A stretch of 64,000 nt of DNA from the NCBI GenBank assembly GCA_020633415.1, contig JACKDQ010000007.1, positions 62,001-126,000 of the forward strand, in the 5' to 3' direction. The DNA is from Deltaproteobacteria bacterium. Its GTDB lineage: Bacteria > Myxococcota_A > Polyangia > GCA-2747355. The first letter of the stretch is position 1. The number at the start of each line of letters is the position of its first letter. The notes beneath the pieces are model-generated. The model ran no database searches. It saw nothing but the letters and a program-made list of their open reading frames with translations, and was not told the origin of the DNA. Made by a program: the position numbers and the translations under genes. Shown here piece after piece: positions 44,773 through 53,641 of the stretch.

Positions 44773-45594
44773 CTAGAGTTGGCCGAGTTCGCCTAGCGGG
44801 GCCCAGCCCTCGAGCCCATTGCTCAGCCGCAGGCGGGCCCACTGTGCCTGCCGCTGCTTGATCTCTACGCGGGTGCCAGCATGCAAGGCGAAGGCCCCGC
44901 GCGCCGCTGGCATCGGTCCTTCGCGCACCTGCAGGCGCTTCGTTAGCACGATCGCCTCATCACGACTTCGCTCAAGCCGCGTTGCACCGATGAACAGTGC
45001 GCCGAGCGCTATCGTCGCAATGGCGATGAACACCGTTGCCGCGCTGAGGCCGGCGCGCAGTGGTCCACTGTCGAGTCGACGGACGATGAACAACAGTGCA
45101 AAAAAGAGCCACCAGGCGAGCAATGCCATCATGCAGAAATGCTCGGGTGTGGACAGCTTAATCGCTGCGACCCACCACGTTTCGGCATCGGCGCCGGCGA
45201 TAACGTCTTTGACGCTGCTCTCCACGGCAGCACGCGCGATCTTCAGGTTATATGCGGCGTCGTCGCGATCTGGCGCGATTTTCAGCGAGCGCTCGAAGTT
45301 GTAGATCGCGCGGCCCAGGTCGCCGAGACGATAGTAGACGCAGCCGAGGTTGTAGAAGATGTCTTCGTGTTTGATCGCTGCCGCGGCGCGCTCGAAGTGC
45401 TGGGCTGCGGCCTTGTAACGCCCAGCGTTGTAGTGCGCGAGTGCTTGCGCAAGCGTTTGCTTTAGTGTTGTTGTTGTCGCCGCCGCCTGTGCTGTCTGGC
45501 ATGGCAAAGTCACGCCCAATGCTGCGGCCAGCAGTCCAGCGATCAGCAGTCCAGCGATCAGCAGTCCAGCGATCAGCAATTGTCGGGCGCTCAT
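44773..45594 (-). CDS. batE: BatE-like TPR and SH3 domain protein
   Basis: 273 residues, last gene of the Bat operon, overlapping batD by ATGA. The signal peptide contains an internal repeat (LLIAG three times) caused by a 15-base tandem repeat. TPR repeats at ~50-120 (NAGRYKAAAQHFERAAAA, IFYNLGCVYYRLGDLGRAI), two membrane segments at ~150-200, and a C-terminal SH3-like domain (VREGPMPAARGAFAL then WARLRLSNGLEGWAPLGEL). This TPR-TM-SH3 order is that of BatE. Confidence 0.85.
   Translation of the reverse strand: MSARQLLIAGLLIAGLLIAGLLAAALGVTLPCQTAQAAATTTTLKQTLAQALAHYNAGRYKAAAQHFERAAAAIKHEDIFYNLGCVYYRLGDLGRAIYNFERSLKIAPDRDDAAYNLKIARAAVESSVKDVIAGADAETWWVAAIKLSTPEHFCMMALLAWWLFFALLFIVRRLDSGPLRAGLSAATVFIAIATIALGALFIGATRLERSRDEAIVLTKRLQVREGPMPAARGAFALHAGTRVEIKQRQAQWARLRLSNGLEGWAPLGELGQL
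45529..45579. repeat. 15-bp tandem repeat inside the batE signal-peptide codons
   Basis: GATCAGCAGTCCAGC is repeated head to tail (two full copies plus partial flanking copies), each adding LLIAG to the hydrophobic core of the signal peptide. Copy number would change the length of that core. Confidence 0.75.
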
Positions 45595-47423
45595 CGCAGA
45601 CCTCCCAGCTGGTTGATCAGCTTGGTGGTCTGCGGGATCAGCGCCGCCAGTGTCGTCGAGTCGGGGCTTGATCCAGCGAAGCGGATCGCGTCGAGCTGAT
45701 CGAGCTGCGCCGTCGTGGCGCTGAGCAGCGGCGCTGGAAGGCTGTGTTGGCTCCAGGCCTCGTGCAGCTCGCTACGCGTGAGACCTTCGGCGCGAGCGTC
45801 GATGCAGTCGGTGAGCTGGGCGAACAGCGCGCTGGTCAGCGCGGCAGTCAGGGCGTCGGCACTCCCGCGGGCAAGGGCTGACTTTGCTGCTTTGATTTGC
45901 GAACGCACTTCGCGCTGCAGGGCGGTCTTTGTCCCCGGCGCGCGGCTGTGTAGGAGGCGTGCGCGGAGTGTGCCGATCAGGCCGACGCCGAGCAATAACG
46001 CTGGGGCCAAGCCAAATAGTGCGATCAATAGCGGTGTTGAGAGTAGGGCCTTGGCGTTGTGATCGCCGCCAATTGGACCGATCTGGCGAACCGGGCGAAT
46101 GTCACGGCCGAGCACGTTGTCGGGGCTGGTCGCCGATGGCGAGCTCGTCGAGCTCGGTGGCGTTGCTCCACCCTCGACGATGATCGTTTGCACGTCGCTG
46201 GTTGAAACGCGGTAGGTCTTATCGATCGGGTCGAAGTAATGCAGCTGTAAGGCCGGTATCGACAGCTTGCCCGCTCGTGTTGGCATGATCACATATTCGG
46301 CGACTTTCTCGCCGCGGATGCCGCGGTCGTCGTGGAGTCGGTCGCTGACCTTTGGTGGATAAAGCTTTGCGCCCGGTAGCGATTTCAGCTGTGGCAGTTC
46401 GATCTGGCGGATATTTCCGCGGCCCGCGACGACGACCTTGAGCTGCAGTGGTTTGCCGATTTGGGTCTTCTCTTGGTCGACCGAGGTGACCAGCTCGAAG
46501 CGGCCGACGTTCTGGGCGGGGAAGTCGGCGGGCTGCTGAGCAGTCGGCAGCGGCAGAACGTCGAGTTCCAGCGTTCCCGAGCTGTAGACGCTCGGTGCGC
46601 CCATAAAGCCGCTGAATGTCCGAATGCGCGCTGTCAGCGGGCCGACCTTTAGCTTGCCCGATTTCTGCGGGAACAGCGCGCGACGCATCACAACTGCTGA
46701 GCGGAAGATTCGGTTTTGGTGAACTTCTTGGGTGTAGCGCAAGCGTCGAATGCTCTCGAGATCTTCGGCCCAGAAATCGTCGTGAACGGGCTGCGTAGTC
46801 GCGGCGAAGTCGACGACCTCCGGCTCGGCGTACAGTTTCCAGGTGACGATCACTTGTTGCCCAACATACGGGCGGTTTGGTTCGGCGCTGGCCTGCAACA
46901 GGATCGACGGCAGGCGTTTGCCGGGGCTCTGACGCAGCGATGAGCCTTGTGGATCAGAGGGCGTTGGCGTGACCTGGCGCCCTTGTCCGGCCTTGACGTG
47001 CAGCACGACCTTGTTCGACTTGACCGTGGTGCCGCCGACACGCACGGCGGCCGGGCCGATCACCAGCTTGCCCGCGCGCAGCGGGGTTGCCTCATAGACG
47101 CGCGACTCGCGCAGACGAACGTTCCAATTGACGACTTCGTAACTCTGACTGGTCAGCGCGGTGCCTTCCAGCTGAAATCCTTCCATCTTGGGCGGGAAGA
47201 ATTGCTCGTAGCCGCCGCGACCCTGCACCAGAATATTGACGGTAATGCGGACGGCGTCGCCAACCGTCGCAACGTAGCGATCGATGTCGATCGTGACCTG
47301 GTTGCGCGCCTCTGCCGGGGCAGCGGACAGCAGTGCGATCGCCAGCGCCAGTGCGCATAGCCCGTCAGCTGAAAACCTGCTGAAGGCCCAAGGGCGTCCG
47401 CGGGTCAGGGTGTCGCCGCGCAT
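45591..47423 (-). CDS. batD: BatD-family protein
   Basis: 610 residues. A signal peptide (LCALALAIALLSAAPAEA) is followed by the BatD beta-sandwich series: VTIDIDRYVATVGDAVRITV, YEQFFPPKMEGFQL, QQVIVTWKLYAEPEV and SGKLKVGPLTARIRTF are the characteristic segments. One membrane helix (LLIALFGLAPALLLGVGL) at ~470, then a cytoplasmic helical C-terminus. BatD proteins work with MoxR and the VWA proteins BatA/B in the envelope; the molecular role is not settled. ATG 47423 lies one base after the batC stop. Confidence 0.9.
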   Translation of the reverse strand: MRGDTLTRGRPWAFSRFSADGLCALALAIALLSAAPAEARNQVTIDIDRYVATVGDAVRITVNILVQGRGGYEQFFPPKMEGFQLEGTALTSQSYEVVNWNVRLRESRVYEATPLRAGKLVIGPAAVRVGGTTVKSNKVVLHVKAGQGRQVTPTPSDPQGSSLRQSPGKRLPSILLQASAEPNRPYVGQQVIVTWKLYAEPEVVDFAATTQPVHDDFWAEDLESIRRLRYTQEVHQNRIFRSAVVMRRALFPQKSGKLKVGPLTARIRTFSGFMGAPSVYSSGTLELDVLPLPTAQQPADFPAQNVGRFELVTSVDQEKTQIGKPLQLKVVVAGRGNIRQIELPQLKSLPGAKLYPPKVSDRLHDDRGIRGEKVAEYVIMPTRAGKLSIPALQLHYFDPIDKTYRVSTSDVQTIIVEGGATPPSSTSSPSATSPDNVLGRDIRPVRQIGPIGGDHNAKALLSTPLLIALFGLAPALLLGVGLIGTLRARLLHSRAPGTKTALQREVRSQIKAAKSALARGSADALTAALTSALFAQLTDCIDARAEGLTRSELHEAWSQHSLPAPLLSATTAQLDQLDAIRFAGSSPDSTTLAALIPQTTKLINQLGGLR

Positions 47424-47424
47424 C

Positions 47425-48306
47425 TCACCAGTCCTGTCGAGGTGGCCGGCGCTGACCGCGATGGCGCATTAGCAGGCGACGCTTTTGGAGATCGCGATCG
47501 TTGCGGTCTAGTGCGTCGAGTGTTTGCTTGAGTCCCTGGGGCAAGGCCTTCTGCGGTTGTTGCTGCTTCTGCTGGCCCTGCTTTTGTTGGTCCTGCTTCT
47601 GCTGGTCTTGCTTCTGCTGGTCTTGCTTCTGCTGGCCCTGCTTTTGTTGGTCCTGCTTCTGCTGGTCTTGCTTCTGCTGGTCTTGCTTCTGCTGGTCTTG
47701 CTTCTGCTGGTCCTGCTTCTGCTGGTCCTGCTTCTGCTGGTCCTGCTTCTGCTGGTCCTGCTTCTGCTGGTCCTGCTTCTGCTGGTCCTGCTTCTGCTGG
47801 TCTTGCTTCTGCTGGTCCTGCTTCTGCTGGTCCTGCTTCTGCTGGTCCTGCTTCTTCTTCTTCTCTTCTTTTTCCAGCTCGCGGAGCGCTAGCTCAAGGT
47901 TCCACTTGGCGGCGGCATCGGCAGGATTGAGTCGCAGCGCTTGCTGGTATGACGCGGCAGCATCGGCATAGGCCTTTTTTTGGAACTGCACGTTGCCCAA
48001 GTTGTAAAACGCTCGCTGCCGCAGCGAATCATCGGCGGATCGACTCGCCTGGCTGAGCGCCTTGGCGGCATCATCCCAGCGCCCGAGCTTGTAGAGCGCA
48101 ACGCCACGGTTGTAGGCAACGCCATCATCTTGCGGCAGATCCTTTTGCGCTGCTTCGTAGGCGGCCAGCGCTTGCTCGTATTTCTTGGCCGCCATCTCGC
48201 GATTGCCGCGCACGACGTCGCTGTTTTCGCTGCGCAGCAATTCAAATCCCGATAAGGCGAGCACGCAACAAACGAGGGCCACGCTGCGGTAAGTCGCTTG
48301 GAGCAC
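47425..48306 (-). CDS. batC: BatC-like TPR protein with a 19-unit KQDQQ repeat
   Basis: 293 residues from GTG 48306, which overlaps the batB stop and has a GGAGGG SD. N-terminal hydrophobic segment (SVALVCCVLALSGF), then TPR repeats at ~35-120 (MAAKKYEQALAAYEAAQ, NRGVALYKLGRWDDAAKAL, NLGNVQFQKKAYADAAASY). From ~145 a run of nineteen five-residue units of Lys-Gln-Asp/Gly-Gln-Gln (~95 residues) forms a highly polar, probably unstructured or helical linker, then a short basic tail. BatC proteins usually have only the TPR part and a variable tail. The repeat is from a 15-base unit. Confidence 0.85.
   Translation of the reverse strand: MLQATYRSVALVCCVLALSGFELLRSENSDVVRGNREMAAKKYEQALAAYEAAQKDLPQDDGVAYNRGVALYKLGRWDDAAKALSQASRSADDSLRQRAFYNLGNVQFQKKAYADAAASYQQALRLNPADAAAKWNLELALRELEKEEKKKKQDQQKQDQQKQDQQKQDQQKQDQQKQDQQKQDQQKQDQQKQDQQKQDQQKQDQQKQDQQKQDQQKQDQQKQGQQKQDQQKQDQQKQDQQKQGQQKQQQPQKALPQGLKQTLDALDRNDRDLQKRRLLMRHRGQRRPPRQDW
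47566..47850. repeat. 19-unit, 15-bp tandem repeat within batC
   Basis: Units of CTTCTGCTGGTCYTG (Y is C or T) with occasional CCCTG and CTTTTG variants, all in frame. The first 60 bases (47566-47625) are repeated exactly at 47626-47685, so recent block duplication on top of unit expansion is likely. On the coding strand each unit is Gln-Asp/Gly-Gln-Gln-Lys. Confidence 0.95.
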
Positions 48307-49334
48307 TATCCGTTTCCCTCCTTTTGCCAGCGGCGATCGGGCAGACAGACGCCAACCAGCAGCAGCAAGAACGCGGGGAACAGCAGCCAACGCGGAGCGT
48401 CCTCGAAGTCCCGAACCAGTCTGGCTTTGCTCTCGGACTTTTGCAGCTTGCCGATCGCCGCTATGACCGGCTCGACACCGAATCGCTTGGGGTCGATCTC
48501 GATATACTGGCCTTTGGTCAACTCGGCAACGGTCTTGAGGGTCTTCGCATCGAGGCGTGTTGTGACGATCGAACCCTTGTCATCCTTCTGGTAGCCGGCG
48601 ATCGTGCCGTCTTCGTTTAGCTGAGGGATCACTTCGCCCGAATGTGAACCGATACCGACCGTGTAGATGCGGATGCCGAGTTTTGCGATCTTCTTCGCGG
48701 CGGCGATCGGATCGCTTTGATTGTCCTCGCCATCGGTCAGCAGCAGGATCACCTGGGAGCGGGGTTTGCCCTTGCGTGCGCCGGTCAAAAGCCGTGACGC
48801 GGCGGTTAGCGCTTTGCCGATCGCTGTGCCGCCGATCGGCATGTCGTTCGGTCCGAGGTCTCGCCAGAAAATCTTGGCGGCCGTGTAGTCCGTCGTTAGC
48901 GGATAGCTCAGGGTCTCGCCGGCGTAGGCGACCAGTCCGAGGCGGTCGCCCTTCAGTCCGTCGATCAGGCGCCCAAGCTCCAGCTTGGCGCGCTCGATGC
49001 GGCTCGGATAGGCGTCGCGCGCCAACATGCTCTTGGAAAAATCCAAGGCCACCACAATATCGATGCCGAGTGCTTTAACAACTTGTGTTCTGCGGCGCTT
49101 CTGCAAACGCGCTGTAGTGGCGATCAGTAGACCGATCGCCAACACGACGAGCACTGTTTTCGCCAGGCGTCGGCCATGGGAGACCGAGTCGGCGAGGTGG
49201 CGCAGTTGTTGGTGACCCGCGATCTTACGCAGGGCGCGGCGTCGCCAGCCCTCGTGCAGCGCAATGCCGATGATCAGCAGCGGAACGACCGCTGCCGTGA
49301 GCATCCAGAACAGCTGGGTGTCAGCGAGTCTCAT
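48306..49334 (-). CDS. batB: BatB-like VWA-domain membrane protein
   Basis: 342 residues. N-terminal membrane segments (MLTAAVVPLLIIGIALHE; TVLVVLAIGLLIATTA), then a VWA domain with the MIDAS DIVVALDFSKSM (DxSxS, ~92-103) and LLTDGEDNQSDP (~195), and a C-terminal hydrophobic helix. Metal-dependent adhesion-type domain facing the periplasm. ATG 49334 overlaps batA (ATGA). Paired with BatA as in other bat operons. Confidence 0.91.
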   Translation of the reverse strand: MRLADTQLFWMLTAAVVPLLIIGIALHEGWRRRALRKIAGHQQLRHLADSVSHGRRLAKTVLVVLAIGLLIATTARLQKRRRTQVVKALGIDIVVALDFSKSMLARDAYPSRIERAKLELGRLIDGLKGDRLGLVAYAGETLSYPLTTDYTAAKIFWRDLGPNDMPIGGTAIGKALTAASRLLTGARKGKPRSQVILLLTDGEDNQSDPIAAAKKIAKLGIRIYTVGIGSHSGEVIPQLNEDGTIAGYQKDDKGSIVTTRLDAKTLKTVAELTKGQYIEIDPKRFGVEPVIAAIGKLQKSESKARLVRDFEDAPRWLLFPAFLLLLVGVCLPDRRWQKEGNG

Positions 49335-50440
49335 GGGAGTTGCCGAAACCTCGTCAGTCGCAAGGCGATTGCCAATAGAACCAAGCCGAGGGCAGTGATC
49401 ACAAATGGTCGGTAGGCCTGCTCAAGTCGGGCGCCGACATCTCGTCGCGTGCTCTTGTCCAATTCGTCGAGGATGCGCTGGAAATTCTGCTCAAGGGCTT
49501 CGCGGTCGGTTGCCAGAAAGCTCTGTCCGCCGGTCTGCTCGGCGATCTCCCGCAGCAGCTTAGGGTTGACCGGATGTTGGCGCAGAATGCGGATTCGCCG
49601 ACCAAAAGCATCGCGTTGAATCGCGCCACTCGAACTGCTCGGACCCATCAACACGGTGAAGACCTTGATCTTCATCGCGGCCGCATAGCGCGCAGCTTGC
49701 CGCGGCGTGACGTTGCCGGCGTTGTTCTCCCCGTCCGTTAGCAGGATCACCACGCGACTCTTCGCGTCGCTGTTTCGCAGACGGGCCAACGAAACACCGA
49801 GCGCGTTGCCGATCGCGGTCGCCGCCCCGTCGATCAAGCCGAGATTGAGCTCGCCGAGCATCGTGCGCAGGACGCCGTAGTCGAGGGTCAGCGGGCAGTG
49901 GGTGTAGGCCTCGCGCGCGAAGACGACCAGGCCGATGCGATCGCCGCTGCGCCGCGAGATGAACTCGTCGATCACCTTCTTCGCTGCCTCTAGGCGGTTG
50001 GGGCGCAGGTCCGATGCGCGCATGCTACCCGACAGATCGAGCGCCAGTACGATGTCGATGCCTTCAACTTCGACGGTGTTCTCGCGGTTGCGGGTTTGTG
50101 GTTGGGCCAACGCCAAGGCGATCAGTGTAACAGCGAGGATCTCGAGGATCGCCGGCAGCGCGGCGATTCGGCTAAACAGACCGCGTCGCAGCCGGGCGAG
50201 CGCGGCAATACTGGAAAAACGGAGGCTTGCGGTTCGGCGGTGTCGCGAAACGATCAACGTATAGAAGGTTAGTGGCGCAGCAGACAGCAGTAGCAGGGCC
50301 CAGGGCCGGGCAAAGGTGAACGTTGTGGCGTCGCTGAAATGAAGATAGAGGCCAGCTGCGACAAGCGCACCGAGTAGCAGCAGCAACAACAGCTCCGCTT
50401 TGGGAAACGCAGCGCTGCCTGATCGTTCAGTTTTGCCCAT
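49331..50440 (-). CDS. batA: BatA-like VWA-domain membrane protein
   Basis: 369 residues from ATG 50440, chosen because GGAAGG lies five bases upstream; the frame is open to 50554 inside the previous gene. Membrane segments at the N-terminus (AELLLLLLLGALVAAGLYL; WALLLLSAAPLTFYTLIV), a helix before the VWA domain (LEILAVTLIALALAQP), MIDAS DIVLALDLSGSM, LTDGENNAG, and a C-terminal membrane helix. It has an extra N-terminal hydrophobic pair compared with typical BatA. Overlaps the DUF4381-like gene by 14 bases. Confidence 0.9.
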   Translation of the reverse strand: MGKTERSGSAAFPKAELLLLLLLGALVAAGLYLHFSDATTFTFARPWALLLLSAAPLTFYTLIVSRHRRTASLRFSSIAALARLRRGLFSRIAALPAILEILAVTLIALALAQPQTRNRENTVEVEGIDIVLALDLSGSMRASDLRPNRLEAAKKVIDEFISRRSGDRIGLVVFAREAYTHCPLTLDYGVLRTMLGELNLGLIDGAATAIGNALGVSLARLRNSDAKSRVVILLTDGENNAGNVTPRQAARYAAAMKIKVFTVLMGPSSSSGAIQRDAFGRRIRILRQHPVNPKLLREIAEQTGGQSFLATDREALEQNFQRILDELDKSTRRDVGARLEQAYRPFVITALGLVLLAIALRLTRFRQLP

Positions 50441-51527
50441 CGCCGCCTTCCTCGACAACAGCAGCGGTAGGCATCGGCGTCGTCGCGTCGATGATCTGAT
50501 GCGCTTCGGCGATCGTTTGTCCAACGTCGTCTGATTGTGGGCGAACGCGGGCAAACTTTACCAAGTCGCAGTCGGTCCAAAGCTGAGTGCAGCGTGCCCG
50601 CAATGCGGCATCGGACATTGCCGCCGCCAGACGACCATCGATTTCCTCTGTGGTCATCTCCAATGCATCGAAGCCGTGTCGCGCACCGATGTAGGCGCGC
50701 ATAATCTCTGAGATGTTGAGGTATAGCTCTTTGTACTCGCCCGCAGCGAGCAACTCCTCGACCGGTAGCGCTGCCAAGGCTGCACGCGCGGTGATCTCGG
50801 GCGGTATCGGTGGCGGTGGCGGTTTGAGTGCTTCGCGGCGCTGACGGATCCGCTTGGCGATCAGTAGCGTGCAGATCACGGTCAAGCCCAGCAGCGCTAG
50901 ACCGCAGATCAGGTAGATCGGCCAAAGCCGATCCTCGAAGACCGATACCGGTGGCGCGGTTTCCTTGAGCTTCGGCTGCGGCTCGTTGGGCATGCTGCTG
51001 ACGATGCGGATCGGCACGGCGGTTGTCTTGATCGTCGCCATGTCGCCGCCGGGATTGAGTGCGGTCAGTTCGATCGGTGGCAGCGTTTGCTCGCCGAGCT
51101 TGTAGACGGCGACCGAGACCTCGAATACTTGCTCGCTGCGTGGCAGTTTGCCGGGGGTTTCGCGTCGCTTGATTTGGCTCTGGCGTCCGAGTTCGACGAA
51201 TGGATCGAGCTCAAGCTTGAGCGGCAGCGTCGTATGCACCTCGGCAGGTTGGTCGAGGACGATCTTCACGGTGATCGGATCGCCGAGCTTGGCGACCGCC
51301 GGCGTGATCTTCACGGTTAGCTTCGGCAGCCAGTCTATCTTGTCCGCGCCTGAATCGCTGGTCGCGTCGCCTTGATGACCATCGCTCTTGCCGAGCAATC
51401 CATCGCCCGCCGCGTCCGCGGCGTTTGAGCTCGCCGACGATCGGGCCCCAGCATCGCGCTGGCCGAAGGCGACCGCTGGCGCCAGCAGCGTCAATACGGC
51501 GCCGAGTGTCAAGCACCTGCCGGTCAT
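50427..51527 (-). CDS. Bat-operon protein: periplasmic Ig-like domain, membrane helix, DUF4381-like cytoplasmic part
   Basis: 366 residues. Signal peptide (LTLGAVLTLLAPAVAFG), Ser/Ala/Asp-rich linker, a beta-sandwich at ~65-190 (LTVKITPAVAKLGDPITVKI) reminiscent of a short BatD domain, one membrane helix at ~200-222 (LWPIYLICGLALLGLTVIC), a PPPPPIPP linker and a helical cytoplasmic part (EYKELYLNISEIMRAYIGAR, LVKFARV) as in DUF4381 proteins. It sits where many bat operons encode such a protein. Overlaps DUF58 by ATGA. Confidence 0.8.
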   Translation of the reverse strand: MTGRCLTLGAVLTLLAPAVAFGQRDAGARSSASSNAADAAGDGLLGKSDGHQGDATSDSGADKIDWLPKLTVKITPAVAKLGDPITVKIVLDQPAEVHTTLPLKLELDPFVELGRQSQIKRRETPGKLPRSEQVFEVSVAVYKLGEQTLPPIELTALNPGGDMATIKTTAVPIRIVSSMPNEPQPKLKETAPPVSVFEDRLWPIYLICGLALLGLTVICTLLIAKRIRQRREALKPPPPPIPPEITARAALAALPVEELLAAGEYKELYLNISEIMRAYIGARHGFDALEMTTEEIDGRLAAAMSDAALRARCTQLWTDCDLVKFARVRPQSDDVGQTIAEAHQIIDATTPMPTAAVVEEGGDGQN

Positions 51528-52450
51528 CGTCGCTGCCGTTTCTCGCGCCTGACGAAGAAGGCGATCAGTTCGTCGATATAGGGCTGGTCAGTGCGAATAT
51601 TGATGTGATCGACTTTGAGCCGTCGAAAAAGTTGGTCACGGGCGTGTCGGCGACGACGGACGTAGGCGTTGTACGCGTCGATCTCTGCGCCGCTCGCATC
51701 GATCAGCAATCGTTCGCCCGTTTCCAAATCCGCAAGGCTGAGCAATCCCAGTCCCCGCGGGATCTCCTCTTCGAGGGGATCGCTGATCGCCACCGGGATC
51801 AGATCGTGCTTACGCCGCGTGATGCGTACCGTGTGCTCGAGCTGATCAGGCAGTGCATCGCGTTGTGGGTCGAGGTCTCCGTCCTCGGGGGCGGTGAGGA
51901 AATCGGAAAACATGAAGGCGATCGCGTGTCGGCGGCCGACTCGGGCGAGAAACTCGAGGGCCGCGCTAAGGTTTGTTCGTCGGCTGAGCGGGCGAAACGA
52001 GAGGATCTCAGTGATCACGCGCAGGACGTGTTTCTTCCCCTTCTTCGGTGGCACGAACTTCTCGACCTGGTCGGTGAAGATCACCAGGCCGACCCGATCG
52101 TTATTCTTGATCGCTGAAAAGGCGATCACGGCGGCCATCTCGGCGGCGACTTCGCGCTTCGTTTGCGCCGCCGTGCCGAACAGGCCTGAGGCGCTCATAT
52201 CGACCAGCAGCATTACCGTCATCTCACGCTCTTCGACGAAGAGCTTGATGAAGACGTCGTTCATGCGCGCCGATACGTTCCAATCGATCGAGCGAATGTC
52301 ATCGCCCGGCTGATATTTGCGCACCTCCTCGAAGGCCATGCCTCGGCCCTTGAAGACGCTATGGTAGTGGCCAGCCAGCTGGTCGTTGACCAGGCGGCTG
52401 GTGTGGATCTCGATCTTACGGATCTTCTTGATCAGCTCGCGGGCGATCAC
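51524..52450 (-). CDS. DUF58 family protein
   Basis: 308 residues from GTG 52450 (GTGA overlap with the moxR stop). KIEIHTSRLVNDQLAGHYHS near the N-terminus, FEEVRKYQPGDDIRSIDWNVSAR (quoted in part), KLFVEEREMTVMLLVDMSASG with a MIDAS-like DMSAS and GLVIFTDQVEKFVPPKKG, the DUF58/VWA signature. It binds the MoxR ATPase and couples it to the membrane VWA proteins in related systems. No membrane segments. Confidence 0.92.
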   Translation of the reverse strand: MIARELIKKIRKIEIHTSRLVNDQLAGHYHSVFKGRGMAFEEVRKYQPGDDIRSIDWNVSARMNDVFIKLFVEEREMTVMLLVDMSASGLFGTAAQTKREVAAEMAAVIAFSAIKNNDRVGLVIFTDQVEKFVPPKKGKKHVLRVITEILSFRPLSRRTNLSAALEFLARVGRRHAIAFMFSDFLTAPEDGDLDPQRDALPDQLEHTVRITRRKHDLIPVAISDPLEEEIPRGLGLLSLADLETGERLLIDASGAEIDAYNAYVRRRRHARDQLFRRLKVDHINIRTDQPYIDELIAFFVRREKRQRR

Positions 52451-53436
52451 GGCACTTCGATCTGCTCGAAAAGCTTACGCACGATGTCCTCGGCGCTGAT
52501 CTCCTCAGCCTCCGCCTCATAAGAGAGGATCACCCGATGTCGCAGGACATCGGCACCGATCGCTTTGATATCTTCAGGGGTGACAAACCCGCGGTGGCGC
52601 AAAAAGGCATGGGCTTTGGCTGCGAGATTCAAGAAGATCGACGCGCGTGGGCTAGCGCCGAATTCGATGAAGTCGGCGATGTCGCTGAGCCCATACTGGT
52701 CCGGACGGCGTGTGGCACTGACGACGTCAACGATGTAGTCGCGGATCTTTTCGTCGATGTAGATCTGATTGACGACCTGCTGAGCCTTCCTCAGGTCTTC
52801 GTGGCTGATCACCGAGTCGGCGGAGGGAGAGATGCCAGCGGTCATCCGATCCATGATCTGGCGCTCTTCCTCGCGCGTCGGGTAGCCGACCTTGAGCATC
52901 AGCATGAAGCGATCGAGTTGGGCTTCGGGGAGCGGATAGGTTCCCTCCTGCTCGATCGGGTTTTGGGTCGCCATGACGAAGAACGGACGGGGCAGCGGGT
53001 GACTGGTGTCGCCGATCGTTACCTGGCGCTCCTGCATCGCCTCGAGCAGGGCGCTTTGCACCTTGGCTGGTGCGCGGTTGATCTCATCGGCGAGCACCAG
53101 ATTGGCAAAGATCGGCCCGGTTTTCGCAGAGAACTCGCCAGTTTGCGCGTTGTAGATCGTCGTGCCGATGATGTCGGCGGGCAAGAGGTCCGGCGTGAAC
53201 TGTAGCCGCGCGAACGAGAGCGCGGTCGCGTCGGCGATCGTTTTGATCGTCATCGTCTTGGCTAAGCCCGGCACGCCCTCGAGCAGCACATGGCCGCCGG
53301 TTAGCAGGCCGATCAGCAGGCGCTCGACCATCGCACGCTGGCCGACGATCACCTTGCCGATCTCGTTGAGCAGTCGCTCGATGAACTGGCTCTCGGCCTG
53401 AACCATCTCGTTGATCATGCGAAGTTCCGATTGCAT
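52447..53436 (-). CDS. moxR: MoxR-family AAA+ ATPase
   Basis: 329 residues, usual for MoxR. GVPGLAKTMTIKTI (Walker A, ~51-64, with Ala before Lys), FTPDLLPADIIGT, Walker B NLVLADEINRAPAKVQSALLEAMQERQV (quoted in part as LADEINRAPAK), MATQNPIEQEGTYPLPEAQLDRF (sensor 1). Chaperone-like ATPase that matures or loads VWA proteins. First gene of the eight-gene operon; a GGGAG SD precedes ATG 53436. Divergent from the Cys-rich gene, with ~200 bases between for promoters. Confidence 0.94.
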   Translation of the reverse strand: MQSELRMINEMVQAESQFIERLLNEIGKVIVGQRAMVERLLIGLLTGGHVLLEGVPGLAKTMTIKTIADATALSFARLQFTPDLLPADIIGTTIYNAQTGEFSAKTGPIFANLVLADEINRAPAKVQSALLEAMQERQVTIGDTSHPLPRPFFVMATQNPIEQEGTYPLPEAQLDRFMLMLKVGYPTREEERQIMDRMTAGISPSADSVISHEDLRKAQQVVNQIYIDEKIRDYIVDVVSATRRPDQYGLSDIADFIEFGASPRASIFLNLAAKAHAFLRHRGFVTPEDIKAIGADVLRHRVILSYEAEAEEISAEDIVRKLFEQIEVP

Positions 53437-53641
53437 CTTTGGCTCCCGCTGGCCGCCTCGGGCCGAATCGATAACAGATTGAATACACTTCGCTTTGGCC
53501 CGTATCTAGCACGAAGCACTGCTGCCGGCAATCGCTCAAGCCAGCGGGCCTTCTTGCGCCAAAACCCGCGTCACGCCGGCGAGATTCCCGCTGACCCGGA
53601 TTCGACTGTCCCTCGTCGCGCGACCGAGCTATCTTTACGGC

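Noticed and set aside
47566..47850. Possible CRISPR-like array
   Set aside because: Units are 15 bp, contiguous without spacers, and in frame in a coding sequence.
47501..47971. Long open frames on the plus strand with Cys/Trp/Phe or Leu repeats opposite batC
   Set aside because: They are antisense to the 15-bp repeat, which is open in several frames because of its composition. The minus-strand frame has TPR domains, an SD and operon position.
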